NCBI GenBank assembly: GCA_003646995.1
Contig: QMLZ01000204.1
Coordinates: 1 to 5,665, forward strand
Direction of reading: 5' to 3'
Source of the DNA: Deltaproteobacteria bacterium
Lineage (GTDB): Bacteria; Desulfobacterota; DSM-4660; Desulfatiglandales; Desulfatiglandaceae
Length of the DNA stretch: 5,665 nt
Shown: positions 1 to 5,665 of the stretch, piece by piece
Layout of the letters: every line of letters begins with the position of its first letter
Position numbering within the stretch: position 1 is the stretch's first letter
Made by a program: the position numbers and the translations under genes
Notes under the pieces: generated by a model
The model's input: only the letters and a program-made list of their open reading frames with translations
Told to the model about the DNA's origin: nothing
Database searches by the model: none

Positions 1-489
1 GGTATCGGATATCGAGGTGCTCATGGCATAGAAAGTACAGAGCAGCACTATATCCCTTTTGAATGGGTTAGGGCAAAAAACGTAGTCAAACAGGTAAAAC
101 CCACCATAGGCAGCCACGTGTTTTTGGATAAGGAGATGCTTTTGAAGCTCAACCCTGATATCATCTTCATTGACAGCGGCGGTCTTCTTCTCGTGGCCGA
201 AGATTACTATAGGAGGCCAGAATACTATAGGACTTTGAAGGCCTTTTCAGAGAAGAGGGTTTATACACTGCTTCCGTTCAACTGGTATGCAACCAATATA
301 GGGACTGCTCTGGCCGATGCATATGCCATTGGAAAGGTTCTTTACCCACAGAGGTTCAAGGACATTGATCCGGAGAAAAAGGCAGATGAGATTTATACAT
401 TTCTGGTTGGAAGGCCTGTCTATGGCCAAATGAAGCGGGAATACCAGGCTATCGGTAGTCCACCGGTTTTTACCTTAGCCGAACATTGA
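1..489 (+). CDS. ABC transporter periplasmic substrate-binding protein, metal-chelate (FepB/BtuF-like) family, 5'-truncated
   Basis: The frame is open from the first base of the window, so this is the C-terminal 162 residues of a longer protein; a GTG at 118 lies inside the frame and is not its true start. The family is judged from the text: [10 protein letters not shown] in the second lobe, then [24 protein letters not shown], a stretch typical of the C-terminal lobe of PF01497/COG0614 binding proteins, then [15 protein letters not shown] and GRPVY near the end. Such proteins capture iron-siderophore, haem, cobalamin or related chelates in the periplasm and deliver them to a BtuCD-type permease; the ligand cannot be read from this half. 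The family is usually about 300-380 residues, so about half is missing. The signal peptide and any transporter partners lie to the left. It ends 192 bases before the TetR gene, which has its own promoter, so the two are probably separate transcription units. Confidence 0.82.
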   Translation, partial: GIGYRGAHGIESTEQHYIPFEWVRAKNVVKQVKPTIGSHVFLDKEMLLKLNPDIIFIDSGGLLLVAEDYYRRPEYYRTLKAFSEKRVYTLLPFNWYATNIGTALADAYAIGKVLYPQRFKDIDPEKKADEIYTFLVGRPVYGQMKREYQAIGSPPVFTLAEH

Positions 490-559
490 TGAACTCATAA
501 AAAGTTGAAACTTCCAAATTCGTGCATTGTAATTTCAAGGAGTTAGATGCTGTGAAGCT

Positions 560-577
560 CTCAAAGTTTGAGTTTTT
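560..577 (+). terminator. Weak possible intrinsic terminator after the binding-protein gene
   Basis: CTCAA, a 3-base loop and TTGAG form a short stem followed directly by five T residues. The stem is only 5 bp and AT-rich, so stability is poor. Its position, 70 bases past the stop of the binding-protein gene and just before the TetR promoter, is what one would expect, but the call rests on position as much as on structure. Confidence 0.28.
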
Positions 578-620
578 AGCACACGATTACTATTGAAACA
601 AGATAATTTGGTTTTCTGCC

Positions 621-649
621 TTGACAAAGAATGTAGCTGTAGTTATATA
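621..649 (+). promoter_or_regulatory. Sigma70-type promoter of the tetR gene
   Basis: TTGACA at 621-626 is a perfect -35 consensus. TATATA at 644-649 is a good -10, and the spacer between them is exactly 17 bp. Transcription would start near 656, giving a leader of about 25 bases before the ATG at 682. The -10 box overlaps the left end of the 20-bp palindrome, so repressor binding there would block RNA polymerase. Confidence 0.75.
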
Positions 650-666
650 ACTAACATGTTAGTTAT
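647..666. promoter_or_regulatory. Perfect 20-bp palindrome, predicted TetR-family operator
   Basis: ATAACTAACATGTTAGTTAT is identical to its own reverse complement over all 20 bases, centred between 656 and 657. It covers the end of the -10 box and the predicted transcription start, and lies 16 bases before the start codon of a TetR-family gene. TetR-type dimers bind such inverted repeats and often repress their own gene. The palindrome is seen directly; that this repressor binds it is inferred from position and symmetry. A second copy elsewhere in the genome would reveal the regulon. Confidence 0.75.
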
Positions 667-681
667 CAGCGAGGTTTAAAT

Positions 682-1311
682 ATGACATCTCAAAGGCTGA
701 CAGTAGAGGAAAGGCGTAAGCAGATTCTTTGCAAGGCTAGGGAGTTGTGCACAAAAAAGGGGTTTGCTGGAACAACACTAGACGAGATCGCAAAGGCAGC
801 AGGTGTAAGTAGGGCGCTTATTGTGCAGCATTTTGGAAGTAAAGAGAAGCTTTATGAGGTATTGATAGATTATCTCTTCAGCGATCATCCTATGGAAAGA
901 GACCCTCAAATTAAGGGCTATGCTGAGCGGAAAGATGATCGTGGGGTTTTTATGGCATATTGCGAACATGCCTATGATTACATGATGGCAACTCACGCCC
1001 AATCTCCTTTGAGATTGGTTATGTTTAGCATGCTTGAGAAACCGGATTTATACAAGAAGCATTTCCGGAATAGGAAACTAAAAGGTATTAAGGTACTTGA
1101 AGAGTACATTTCTAATAGGATCAAAGATGGTGTATTCAGAGAAGTCAACCCATTTTATGTGGCAGTGGCTTTTTCTTCCATGGTTACCCAACTTCTAGTA
1201 GATGCTACCACATTGAGAACCATAGGTAATAAGAAGGAATTTGTCCAAATCACTGGCACGATAGTCGATCTCTTATTAAAGGGATTAAGAGAAAGGAGGG
1301 ATGCATCGTGA
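682..1311 (+). CDS. TetR/AcrR-family transcriptional repressor
   Basis: This is a 209-residue protein, a usual length for the family. The N-terminal DNA-binding domain spans about residues 8-66: a first helix with ERRKQILCKARELC, then GFAGTTLDEIAKAAGVSRALIVQHFGSK, the characteristic TetR helix-turn-helix pattern, followed by EKLYEVLIDYLF, the standard linker helix. The rest is the variable all-helical ligand-binding and dimerisation domain, so the inducer cannot be inferred. The ATG at 682 is supported by GAGG at 671-674, with 7 bases between. The promoter and the palindrome at 647-666 point to autorepression. The stop overlaps the start of the next gene by 4 bases, indicating translational coupling with the CxxC/winged-helix protein. 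No transporter or enzyme target follows in the same transcript, so the regulated function may be the small partner or loci elsewhere. Confidence 0.93.
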   Translation: MTSQRLTVEERRKQILCKARELCTKKGFAGTTLDEIAKAAGVSRALIVQHFGSKEKLYEVLIDYLFSDHPMERDPQIKGYAERKDDRGVFMAYCEHAYDYMMATHAQSPLRLVMFSMLEKPDLYKKHFRNRKLKGIKVLEEYISNRIKDGVFREVNPFYVAVAFSSMVTQLLVDATTLRTIGNKKEFVQITGTIVDLLLKGLRERRDAS

Positions 1312-1667
1312 AGTGCGAAAGGTGTGGAGCCTTAATAAGCAATGAGGAAGATCTATATAAGCATGCGGGGCAGAATCTTTGTGAAGACTGCTATATGGAC
1401 CTTGTAGCTAGCCCAAAGGTCTGTGATCCATGGGCTGTTCACACCGCCAAGAGTTTGGCTAAAGATAAGCCGGTATTGACTCCAATACAGGAAAAGATCC
1501 TTTTGCTTATTAGGGAAAAGGGTCCAATTACGGCCGAAGAGATTTGTTCAAGTCTTGGGATAAGCCAAGAGGAGTTCCGATTAAACTTTACCCCGCTCAG
1601 GCACATGGAACTGGCCCGGGCATGCAAGGTGAATGACAAGGTATGCTATACGCTCTTTGACCGGTGA
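1308..1667 (+). CDS. Small protein with two CxxC pairs (zinc-ribbon-like) and a winged-helix domain
   Basis: This protein has 119 residues and starts at a GTG. AGGAGG at 1294-1299 sits 8 bases upstream, and the GTG shares its last bases with the TGA of tetR, so the pair is translationally coupled. Residues 1-30 carry C3-x2-C6 and C25-x2-C28, a four-cysteine treble-clef or zinc-ribbon-like site, followed by a CDPWAVHTAKSL segment with a fifth cysteine at 39. From about residue 57, LTPIQEKILLLIREKGPITAEEICSSLGIS and the following helix read as a winged helix-turn-helix with a hydrophobic wing near the end (KVCYTLFDR). I recognise the architecture but not a named family. A DNA-binding or redox/metal-responsive regulator working with the TetR protein is the natural inference; ligand and target are unknown. 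Confidence 0.82.
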   Translation: MKCERCGALISNEEDLYKHAGQNLCEDCYMDLVASPKVCDPWAVHTAKSLAKDKPVLTPIQEKILLLIREKGPITAEEICSSLGISQEEFRLNFTPLRHMELARACKVNDKVCYTLFDR

Positions 1668-1711
1668 GATTTTGTTTGCAAATTGTGCGGATATATTTGG
1701 GGTAGCACAAA

Positions 1712-1731
1712 GGCCCCTTAAGTAAGGGGCC
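1712..1731. terminator. GC-rich hairpin downstream of the regulator pair, possible terminator
   Basis: GGCCCCTT (1712-1719), a 4-base loop AAGT and AAGGGGCC (1724-1731) form a perfect 8-bp stem. No T-run follows on the plus strand (CCAAAA comes next) and only three T residues follow on the minus strand. It therefore lacks the full intrinsic-terminator signature. It lies 45 bases past the stop of the CxxC gene, where a transcript end is expected, and may act as an RNA 3' end or as a remnant. Confidence 0.35.
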
Positions 1732-1771
1732 CCAAAATTAGCAAGCTCCGCTTTGAGCGGAAAAAACTGAA

Positions 1772-2184
1772 TCAAAGAAGGCCACGAAGGCCTATGTTCC
1801 CTGAAAGGGGGCAGTCTTCATAAGCGGGATAATTTTAGGCTCCAAAAGCACAAAGTAAGAGACGCTAATCGAAATACTCCAAAAACCAGCAGACATAGAA
1901 GGAAGACGAAGGATGTTGATGAATCCGATGGGAGATTTTTGGCTTTATACAATGGATATCTGGATGTGGTTATATACACTCGAGGAAGGGAAGTAGTAGT
2001 TGGAGGGGAGATCAAGGGGAAGAGGGAACTTCCACTTGGCGAGATAGAATATACATATCCCCTTATTTTGATCAAAGAAATTCATCTCTTCAAGGCCAAA
2101 AGAGAGGAAAGAGTTTACCCATACCCCTATCCCTTTTGGTGTTATCCGCCATGGTGGTATTATCCATGCTGGTATCTCTGGTAG
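1772..2184 (+). pseudogene. Slp/YeaY-family outer-membrane lipoprotein, degraded
   Basis: The C-terminal part is open in one frame (from about 1909) and shows GRFLALYNGYLD, GREVVVGGEIKGK and LGEIEYTYPLILIKEIHLF, matching the conserved core of Slp-family lipoproteins, which sit in the outer membrane. Upstream the homologous text lies in another frame: VFISGIILGSKSTK (1814-1855), then TAA at 1856-1858, then ETLIEILQKPADIEGR (1859-1906). A one-base loss near 1907-1908 is needed to join GR to KDVDESDGRF. A further TGA stands at 1802-1804, just before KGAVF. No signal peptide or lipobox cysteine is readable upstream, while intact family members are about 160-190 residues. Three lesions plus a lost export signal make it a pseudogene. 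The remaining tail, rich in Tyr, Trp and Pro (residue run YPYPYPFWCYPPWWYY), is typical of some Slp proteins. The left boundary is approximate. Confidence 0.75.
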
Positions 2185-2202
2185 GGGAAAGGAGGTGAAT
2201 AA

Positions 2203-2262
2203 ATGGAATCCGCTTCTTATAATTTTAATATGTTACAAAAAATTTTGCCAAATTTGGGTTAA
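2203..2262 (+). CDS. Tiny 19-codon open frame behind a perfect Shine-Dalgarno; small protein or truncated gene start
   Basis: AAAGGAGGTGA (2188-2198) is a near-perfect ribosome-binding site placed just after the slp stop, with good spacing to the ATG at 2203. The frame encodes MESASYNFNMLQKILPNLG and then stops at TAA 2260-2262. Past the stop the frame continues only 12 more codons to a second stop (TGA at 2299-2301). The initiation signal is much stronger than chance, so translation is likely to have started here at some time. Either this is a very short protein, or it is the first codons of a gene whose remainder was lost when this locus was joined to the convergent defence operon. I do not recognise the peptide. 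Confidence 0.33.
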   Translation: MESASYNFNMLQKILPNLG

Positions 2263-2297
2263 GATGGATTTTACAAGATAGATGGTCAATGTACCTG

Positions 2298-2318
2298 ATA
2301 GGAAAGCACCTATTTTTT
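2298..2318 (+). terminator. Weak possible intrinsic terminator for plus-strand transcription
   Basis: ATAGG (2298-2302), a 6-base loop and CCTAT (2309-2313) run straight into a six-T stretch (2313-2318). The stem is short, but stem and T-run are correctly arranged, and the site lies between the convergent plus-strand and minus-strand units. It overlaps the last codons of the minus-strand reading frame. Confidence 0.33.
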
Positions 2319-2549
2319 CATACGCCTGTTTAACATGAGTAATTCCTGATCCAAGCCATGTCTTAACATAGTAAGCTGCTCGGAAATTGCTACCAAGCTA
2401 TCAGCTGAAATAGCTCTGAGATTAAATGGGAATAGACTTGGAGAGTTAAGGACTGTTTCCAAGGTAGCGGTTCCATTGGGATTAGCATACAAAAAGGCCT
2501 CGACCAACCAAGCAATAAGTTCTGTATGAGCAATTGTTAAAGAGTTCCC
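2310..2549 (-). pseudogene. Detached C-terminal segment of the pglZ-linked third gene
   Basis: After the TAA at 2552-2550 the same frame stays open for 79 sense codons until TAG at 2312-2310. The text reads as a normal protein end: LTIAHTELIAWLVEAFLYAN, then LFPFNLRAISADSLVAISEQL and LRHGLDQELLML. No frame change is needed to join it to the upstream gene, so it is best explained as the original C-terminus cut off by one nonsense mutation, probably CAA to TAA. The only early in-frame start is a TTG at 2507 without a convincing ribosome-binding site, so separate translation is unlikely. Readthrough or tRNA suppression would restore a protein of about 255 residues. Confidence 0.68.
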
Positions 2550-3077
2550 TTAGGTATATATACCTTTTTCTGATGTTTCCTTCAGAACTCCCCAATCAGT
2601 AAAGCTTCGTAGCACCCGCTGTGCTGCCCTGGATACTGTTTCGCGCTCACCATATTGCTCTTTCAGCCTACGTTGCACTTGACTAACTGTTGCTGTCCCC
2701 TGGAGTCTGAGAAGCCTTCCTACCTGGGTCGCTACAACCCCCCAGAAAGGATAGACTGCCATGGTCATGCCCCAATGGACTGCAATATGGTTTTCTTGGG
2801 GTGGACATGAAAGAAATCTGAGACCTTTCTGCTGAAGAAGATAAAGCTCATCCGGAGGCCGCACCCAGATTCTTAATAGAATTGTGATGGTTTTGTCAAG
2901 TGAGCTACGCTTATTTGCATTTTTAGAACGAAACCATCCTTGAAGATACTCTTTCAATATTTTCTTTGCCTCAGGCACTTTGTTTCCAGCCAAAACAAGA
3001 TATGCTGTTCGCTCCATCCAGTTAAGACGAATGATGCGGTCTATTCCTATCTGGCTATATCTTAGATCTTTTAACAT
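2550..3077 (-). CDS. PglZ-operon third gene, winged-helix-like protein of unknown function, truncated by an in-frame TAA
   Basis: This 175-residue product starts at an ATG 5 bases after the pglZ stop. There is no good Shine-Dalgarno, so initiation probably depends on coupling to pglZ. Residues 11-50 look like two helices (DRIIRLNWMERTAYLVLAG, PEAKKILKEYLQ). A central HWGMTMAVYPFW lies at 101-112. Residues 113-166 (VGRLLRLQG, QVQRRLKEQYGERETVSRAAQRVLRSFTDWGVL) read as a winged helix, suggesting nucleic-acid binding. I recognise this general type as a companion of PglZ/helicase operons but cannot attach a name. It does not resemble BrxA, the usual last gene of type 3 BREX. The frame continues after the stop to 2310, so the intact protein would be about 255 residues, and loss of the last third may impair it. 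Confidence 0.75.
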   Translation of the reverse strand: MLKDLRYSQIGIDRIIRLNWMERTAYLVLAGNKVPEAKKILKEYLQGWFRSKNANKRSSLDKTITILLRIWVRPPDELYLLQQKGLRFLSCPPQENHIAVHWGMTMAVYPFWGVVATQVGRLLRLQGTATVSQVQRRLKEQYGERETVSRAAQRVLRSFTDWGVLKETSEKGIYT

Positions 3078-3082
3078 AACTA

Positions 3083-5089
3083 TTAGTTTTCCCTTTTGAT
3101 CTGAATAAACGGAACAATTAGCTCTTCAACACTAATCCCACCATGAGCAATAAGGGTTTCTCCTGCCTTAACAAAAGCATTACGGTTTGAAGCAATTAGA
3201 ACCAGATAGTCTTCTGGAAGACCGATTGATGGCCATTCAAAGGATTCAGGGAATTGCTTTTTGATTTGACTTCTAAGTCTGGCATCTGAGTAAACACGCA
3301 CGCGCTCTCCTTTTAATTCTGCAATAGCCCCTTCAGCTGGTCTTCCCATACCATGTGCCTGAATATTGCCATGATCTGAGGTAAGGTAGACCTGAAAACC
3401 GCTACTATGAAGAAGTGCAATTAGTTTCAGAAGAAAGCCCTGCTTGACCCATTGCCTGACCTGATTATGCATACCTGCTGAACCCAGTTCCATACCGTGT
3501 ATTATACGATCTATTTTCCTGATTACAATACCGAATACACGCAATTTAGGATTCACAATGTTTTCTACTATTAGTTTTGTATTGTTTTTATCCCCCAATA
3601 CATTTAAATAAGCTACCTCCTGCCCTCTAAGACCCTGATCTATCCAAAACTGAGTCCAAAGAGCGGATTCCTTATCTGTTGTATGAATACTTGTTGGAAA
3701 GTAAATCGGCGGTTTTCCAGCAAAAACAGCCTGTCGGGAAACAGGGGTAATAGTTGGAACCCATGCAAAGACCGCATCTTCACGAAGACACAGACTGGGT
3801 TCCAGCCCTTTGAGCACTTCACGTATAGCGATCCATTGGTCTATTGAGAGCCCATCCAATAGTAAAAGAGCCATCTTTACACACTGTTCGTTTTCAATGC
3901 TTCGAGCAAGATAACGCGGTATATGATGTAGCATCACAGGCGGTATAGGGGGAAGATTAATCAGGCTGGCATATCGTTTCAGCACCCATCTGATAAGTGC
4001 CGAATCAATGCTGTCTCTAAACTCTTTAATGCGTTTCAAATATTTTTCTGGCAAAGAAGCATTTGCCTCCAGTGTTAAGGTAATAAGTTCTGACCACCTA
4101 TAGGCAAAATTAAACCACTCCCAATATCGGGCATCAATTGAAGGGATTGTTTTCGCAACGGAATTAAGTAAACCTTCAATGCGACGGATACGATTTTCAA
4201 TAGGAGAGACTTTGATGCCATATCCCACCCAGGTATTGGCAAGCTCCTCAATATGCTCGTGATGAACAGGTTTGAGAAAGCCCTCTAAGAAAAGATTATC
4301 AATGTAGATGCGGACATCATTATGATCAAAAGGTAAAAGCAATGGACCTGAAAATTTCAATCCATAATTCTCGGTCTTATCATGGATAGATCCGCCTTTT
4401 TGTTGAACAAGCCAATCCAGAAACACTGACCATCGTTCTTGCAGGAAGGCAAAAAATGCCTCACGATCAGGAATAATAGTCTCAAGAGGCCAATCCTCAA
4501 ATAGGCTATTTTGACGAAGCACATGAATAAGACGCTCATCAAGGATGGCTGGAAGACGCCTGCCACGGTAATGCCTTCGTAGCAAGACCCTGAGTAGGTC
4601 AGATGGCTGCTTGATGAGTTCAGGAGCAATCTCAAACACATGCCGAAGAATAAAATCCTTGGTGGCATTGTCTCCAAGCTGCCCTGGTGCATATTTTTCC
4701 TGCACCTCAAACAAGACATCAAGATCAGCCCTATCAAGTGCAGCTACCACAGGATAGCTGAGATTTGGGAAAAGATCCCCCAGGTTGAATGAAAGTTTGC
4801 GACCAACCTGAAGTAGGTCATAAGGTAAGGTATCCAGATCACTTGAAGATGATCTTAGCACTACTACCAGATCAGTTTCCTCACCCTTGTCCCAATAAGA
4901 ACGGAATTTTGACTCAAAGGCATAGCGAAATTCAACATGATCCTCAAAAGGGATCATCTCAAAACCCCGTTCCCTGATCCCTTCAAGTATTTTCTCTTCG
5001 AGGAGCAGACCATCTGGGTCTGCAACCAGGGTAAGTCGTGCAACTCGGGGTGTAAACTCTTTCAGTATCTGATCACGCCAGCTACCCAT
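3083..5089 (-). CDS. pglZ: PglZ-domain protein (alkaline-phosphatase superfamily), BREX-type phage defence
   Basis: This complete protein has 668 residues. The N-terminal part opens with a pattern seen in BREX-type PglZ proteins (PRVARLTLVADPDGLLLEE; DLVVVLRSSSSDLDTLPYDLL). The C-terminal alkaline-phosphatase fold keeps its expected metal-site residues: LLLLDGLS with D412, PTITPVSR with T446, T448 and S451, TSDHGN with D572 and H573, and HGGISVEELIVPF with H649. In BREX, PglZ is a core component needed for phage exclusion and host methylation; its biochemical role is not settled. An upstream GTG at 5107 would add 6 residues, but the ATG at 5089 has AAGGAG six bases upstream and is preferred. 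It overlaps the helicase stop by 8 bases and precedes the third gene by 5, so all three form one operon. The type 3 BREX resemblance is an inference from gene order and from memory of the family. Confidence 0.9.
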   Translation of the reverse strand: MGSWRDQILKEFTPRVARLTLVADPDGLLLEEKILEGIRERGFEMIPFEDHVEFRYAFESKFRSYWDKGEETDLVVVLRSSSSDLDTLPYDLLQVGRKLSFNLGDLFPNLSYPVVAALDRADLDVLFEVQEKYAPGQLGDNATKDFILRHVFEIAPELIKQPSDLLRVLLRRHYRGRRLPAILDERLIHVLRQNSLFEDWPLETIIPDREAFFAFLQERWSVFLDWLVQQKGGSIHDKTENYGLKFSGPLLLPFDHNDVRIYIDNLFLEGFLKPVHHEHIEELANTWVGYGIKVSPIENRIRRIEGLLNSVAKTIPSIDARYWEWFNFAYRWSELITLTLEANASLPEKYLKRIKEFRDSIDSALIRWVLKRYASLINLPPIPPVMLHHIPRYLARSIENEQCVKMALLLLDGLSIDQWIAIREVLKGLEPSLCLREDAVFAWVPTITPVSRQAVFAGKPPIYFPTSIHTTDKESALWTQFWIDQGLRGQEVAYLNVLGDKNNTKLIVENIVNPKLRVFGIVIRKIDRIIHGMELGSAGMHNQVRQWVKQGFLLKLIALLHSSGFQVYLTSDHGNIQAHGMGRPAEGAIAELKGERVRVYSDARLRSQIKKQFPESFEWPSIGLPEDYLVLIASNRNAFVKAGETLIAHGGISVEELIVPFIQIKREN

Positions 5090-5665
5090 GAGTAGCTCCT
5101 TCCACACGAACCAAAAGCAATGGCATCATTTCCGGCAATATCTGAGCCCTGCGTTCAAGCTGTTCTTTGAAAAGGTGTTCCTCCTGCTCCAAGAGATGCA
5201 GGCGATAGTTACAGACCTGAGGTAGTCCAATTCGCAGGATGGCCTTTCTGCGTGAAGCAAAGGCATATTCAGCCTTTTTACGCTCCTGAGTAAGGCGCTC
5301 TTTATGAACCAATACAAGTTCATCATAGATTGTTCTTCCATATAGTTCTGCTACTTTCCTAACTTGTTCAAATGTTTGATGCGAGGTATCATAGTCCAAA
5401 TAACCAAGGATCGTAGGCAAAGTAGTTAGCAGTTGATCCCAGATATATCGCGCAGTAGGTGCAAGTATCCTACCATTGTCGTCATCTAAGAACAAGGGTA
5501 TAATCCGATATTGATTCCAGCCTTCAGATGAAATTGATATTCTCCAAAGAGACCAAAAACCCTTTATCTCTTTTGCAAGACCAGGAAGCGTGATCACAGG
5601 GACAGGTTGTCCTTGCGCAAAAATAGGAACATTCATCGCTAAATTTCGCACCCTGGGATCCTCAA
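5082..5665 (-). CDS. C-terminal end of a large SNF2/DEAD-type helicase of the PglZ operon, truncated by the window edge
   Basis: The frame is open to the right edge, giving 193 visible residues; the GTG at 5651 lies inside the frame and is not a likely start. No helicase motif (Walker A, DEAH, motif VI) falls in the visible part, so the identification rests on the C-terminal extension. This has WSLWRISISSEGWNQYRIIPLFLDD with GRILAPTARYIWDQLL, then a long charged helical stretch (YDELVLVHKERL, KKAEYAFASRRKAILRIGLP, LLEQEEHLFKEQLERRAQILP) that probably forms a coiled coil, and finally MPLLLVRVEG. I associate this tail with the ends of the roughly 900-1000-residue helicases found beside PglZ genes and in other defence operons. 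In a type 3 BREX layout it would be brxHII, but without the motor domains the symbol is withheld. The stop overlaps pglZ by 8 bases. Confidence 0.65.
   Translation of the reverse strand, partial: EDPRVRNLAMNVPIFAQGQPVPVITLPGLAKEIKGFWSLWRISISSEGWNQYRIIPLFLDDDNGRILAPTARYIWDQLLTTLPTILGYLDYDTSHQTFEQVRKVAELYGRTIYDELVLVHKERLTQERKKAEYAFASRRKAILRIGLPQVCNYRLHLLEQEEHLFKEQLERRAQILPEMMPLLLVRVEGATHG
5096..5101 (-). promoter_or_regulatory. Ribosome-binding site deciding the pglZ start
   Basis: AAGGAG on the minus strand lies 6 bases before the ATG at 5089 and inside the last codons of the helicase gene. It has no comparable counterpart ahead of the GTG at 5107. It fixes the shorter pglZ start and implies translational coupling with the helicase. 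Confidence 0.7.

Noticed and set aside
1700..1830. Possible cyclic-di-GMP (GEMM) or other riboswitch, because of several small hairpins and a CAAAG/GGCC-rich text
   Set aside because: The conserved core spacing and the tetraloop-receptor arrangement of GEMM are not present, and the right half of the segment is better explained as decayed Slp coding sequence.
1939..2184. Intact 81-residue plus-strand gene starting at TTG 1939
   Set aside because: Slp homology begins before this TTG, in part in another frame, and the fragment lacks any export signal.
2310..2507. Separate 65-residue minus-strand gene starting at TTG 2507
   Set aside because: It is in the same frame as the upstream gene, protein-like text continues upstream of the TTG to the TAA, and there is no ribosome-binding site. 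It is the cut-off C-terminus.
2550..3077. Assignment of the third gene as brxA on the basis of the type 3 BREX order
   Set aside because: The residue pattern does not resemble the BrxA (DUF1819) family as I know it, so position alone was not accepted.
4357..4977. Open frames inside pglZ on both strands (for example 4357-4737 minus and 4789-4977 plus)
   Set aside because: They lie wholly within the conserved pglZ frame and have no start signals or recognisable protein text of their own.
5090..5107. Longer pglZ start at GTG 5107
   Set aside because: The in-frame ATG at 5089 has a perfectly spaced AAGGAG, and the GTG has no comparable site; it would also enlarge the overlap with the helicase to 26 bases.
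1..5665. CRISPR arrays, tRNA or rRNA genes, insertion-sequence ends
   Set aside because: No regularly spaced direct repeats, no tRNA-like cloverleaf or rRNA text, and no transposase or terminal inverted repeats were seen by eye.

Overview
The window reads as accessory or flexible DNA from a bacterium of moderate GC content, roughly 42-46% by eye. The Slp-type lipoprotein remnant with an aromatic tail, the CxxC/winged-helix regulator and the PF01497-type solute-binding protein together suggest an anaerobic Desulfobacterota-like or related thermophilic lineage. That is an inference from gene style, not a firm assignment.

Left part, plus strand. Positions 1-489 are the C-terminal half of a periplasmic binding protein for metal-chelate uptake (siderophore/cobalamin type), cut by the window edge. 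After a spacer comes a self-contained regulatory cassette. A near-ideal sigma70-type promoter (TTGACA, 17 bp, TATATA) is overlapped by a perfect 20-bp palindrome, followed by a TetR-family repressor (682-1311). Overlapping the repressor by 4 bp is a small protein with two CxxC pairs and a winged helix (1308-1667). The layout indicates autorepression and translational coupling.

Middle part, plus strand. A strong GC-rich hairpin (1712-1731) precedes a decayed Slp-family outer-membrane lipoprotein gene (about 1772-2184). Its homologous reading runs through an in-frame TGA, an in-frame TAA and a one-base frameshift, and has lost its signal peptide. Immediately after it, a perfect Shine-Dalgarno leads into an open frame of only 19 codons (2203-2262), either a tiny gene or the stump of a truncated one.

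Right part, minus strand, converging on the middle. This is the distal end of a phage-defence-type operon read from right to left: the C-terminal end of a large helicase (5665-5082), a complete PglZ-domain phosphatase-superfamily protein (5089-3083), and a winged-helix-like protein (3077-2550). The helicase-pglZ order resembles the 3' half of type 3 BREX operons (brxHII-pglZ), but the last gene does not look like BrxA. That last gene is broken: a single TAA at 2550-2552 interrupts an otherwise open frame that continues about 80 more codons to 2310. Helicase, pglZ and the third gene are packed with an 8-bp overlap and a 5-bp gap, so they are co-transcribed from a promoter outside the window.

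Overall the window joins a defence operon with a decaying last gene to a degraded membrane-protein locus. The most useful observations are the PglZ module with its uncharacterised third gene, the nonsense codon in that gene, and the TetR operator.
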